The notes under the pieces: model-generated
The model's input: only the letters and a program-made list of their open reading frames with translations
Told to the model about the DNA's origin: nothing
Database searches by the model: none
Made by a program: the position numbers and the translations under genes
Origin: Myxococcales bacterium
GTDB lineage: Bacteria > Myxococcota_A > Bradymonadia > REDH01
Length of the DNA stretch: 64,000 nt
Direction: 5' to 3'
NCBI GenBank assembly: GCA_020633625.1
Contig: JACKDJ010000012.1
Coordinates: 48,490-112,489 of the forward strand
Part shown: positions 63,741-64,000 of the stretch, piece after piece
Numbering within the stretch: the first letter of the stretch is position 1
Layout of the letters: each line of letters opens with the position of its first letter

Positions 63741-64000
63741 GGTAGTTTCCTACGCCACGCGCCCGCGACCCGCCCGAGGGTAGTTTCCCGGCAGTTTCGC
63801 CGCTGGGGTACGCCACCCGCCCGGAGGTAGTTTCCGCCCGCGACCCGCCGCGCCACCCGCTCGAAGGTACTTTCCGCGAGCCGCGCCACCCGCGAGTCGC
63901 CGCGCCGCCCGCCCAAAGCTAGTTTCGCGGCCAACTCACCGAGTGCTCCACCGGAGCAGCAGGTCGGCCACTGCACGCGCTGGGTCGCCGGCCCAGGCCA
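63741..64000 (+). repeat. Cluster of GGTAGTTTCC-type motifs and partial 80-bp element
   Basis: Five copies: 63741-63750, about 63779-63788, 63826-63834, 63866-63874 (GGTACTTTCC) and 63918-63927 (GCTAGTTTCG), spaced 38-53 bp with related GC-rich spacers (CGCCACCCGCCCG). The last runs into 63921-64000, similar to 51041-51121. No ORF of note in 63636-64000. Confidence 0.85.

Noticed and set aside
63741..63930. Possible CRISPR array (five short repeats at 38-53 bp)
   Set aside because: Repeats are short and variable, spacers are similar to each other, and no cas gene is present.
63455..63976. 173-aa minus-strand frame over the right-end repeats
   Set aside because: Encoded by the repeat units (GGNYLRAGG-like peptides) and out of frame with the FGE-type protein.
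24471..64000. Search for an integrase gene and a second copy of the ssrA 3' end (attachment site)
   Set aside because: None seen by eye in this window; a computed search of the flanks would be decisive.

Overview
The window looks like part of the chromosome of a high-GC (about 70%) deltaproteobacterial-type organism, most likely Myxococcota. The signs are many lipoproteins with a Cys lipobox followed by Cys-rich (EGF/Dickkopf-like) repeats, an IgGFc-binding-domain lipoprotein, a fibronectin III plus formylglycine-generating-enzyme-like surface protein, GTG starts with 4-nt GTGA/ATGA overlaps, and very GC-rich third codon positions. This placement is inferred from gene content only.

1-24.1 kb is ordinary chromosome: surface lipoproteins (IgGFc-binding, Cys-rich, TPR and metzincin types), an IHF-beta/HU protein, a polyamine pair (speH, speE) around a PolX-like protein whose polymerase site is lost, three membrane proteins including two GT-C-type glycosyltransferase-like proteins, bioF, smpB, and the tmRNA gene ssrA at 24114-24470 with its own promoter.

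24.5-48.4 kb is a defence island starting right at the 3' end of ssrA, a classic integration site. It is a class 1 DISARM locus (drmD, drmMI, drmA, drmB, drmC) with three extra genes (77 aa, 250 aa with a C-terminal membrane helix, and a NERD-UvrD-type helicase), followed closely by an McrB-like AAA+ GTPase/ATPase and a DUF2357/McrC-like PD-(D/E)XK nuclease. All are on the + strand with overlapping or tight junctions. They would methylate host DNA (DrmMI) and attack unmethylated DNA (DrmABCD) and possibly modified DNA (McrBC-like). A complete IS66-family element with an 8-bp target duplication sits in the last codons of the McrC-like gene.

48.4-52.2 kb is a lower-GC accessory stretch with a hypothetical gene, two small lipoproteins, an EcsC-like protein and a patch of dispersed repeats. 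52.2-59.0 kb (minus strand) is a two-gene operon: an M48-like metallopeptidase-type protein and a giant pseudokinase-DUF4011-SF1 helicase-nuclease-BRCT protein that is broken by two frameshifts in this assembly. It resembles defence helicases of the COG1112 group but is not a combination I recognise.

59.0-64.0 kb is a rearranged zone. It holds a mosaic of two duplicated gene tails joined at a short repeat motif, an intact DUF6940-like gene, an FGE-type surface protein that seems to have lost its signal peptide, and many copies of a short motif around GGTAGTTTCC. No integrase, CRISPR array, rRNA or tRNA was seen.
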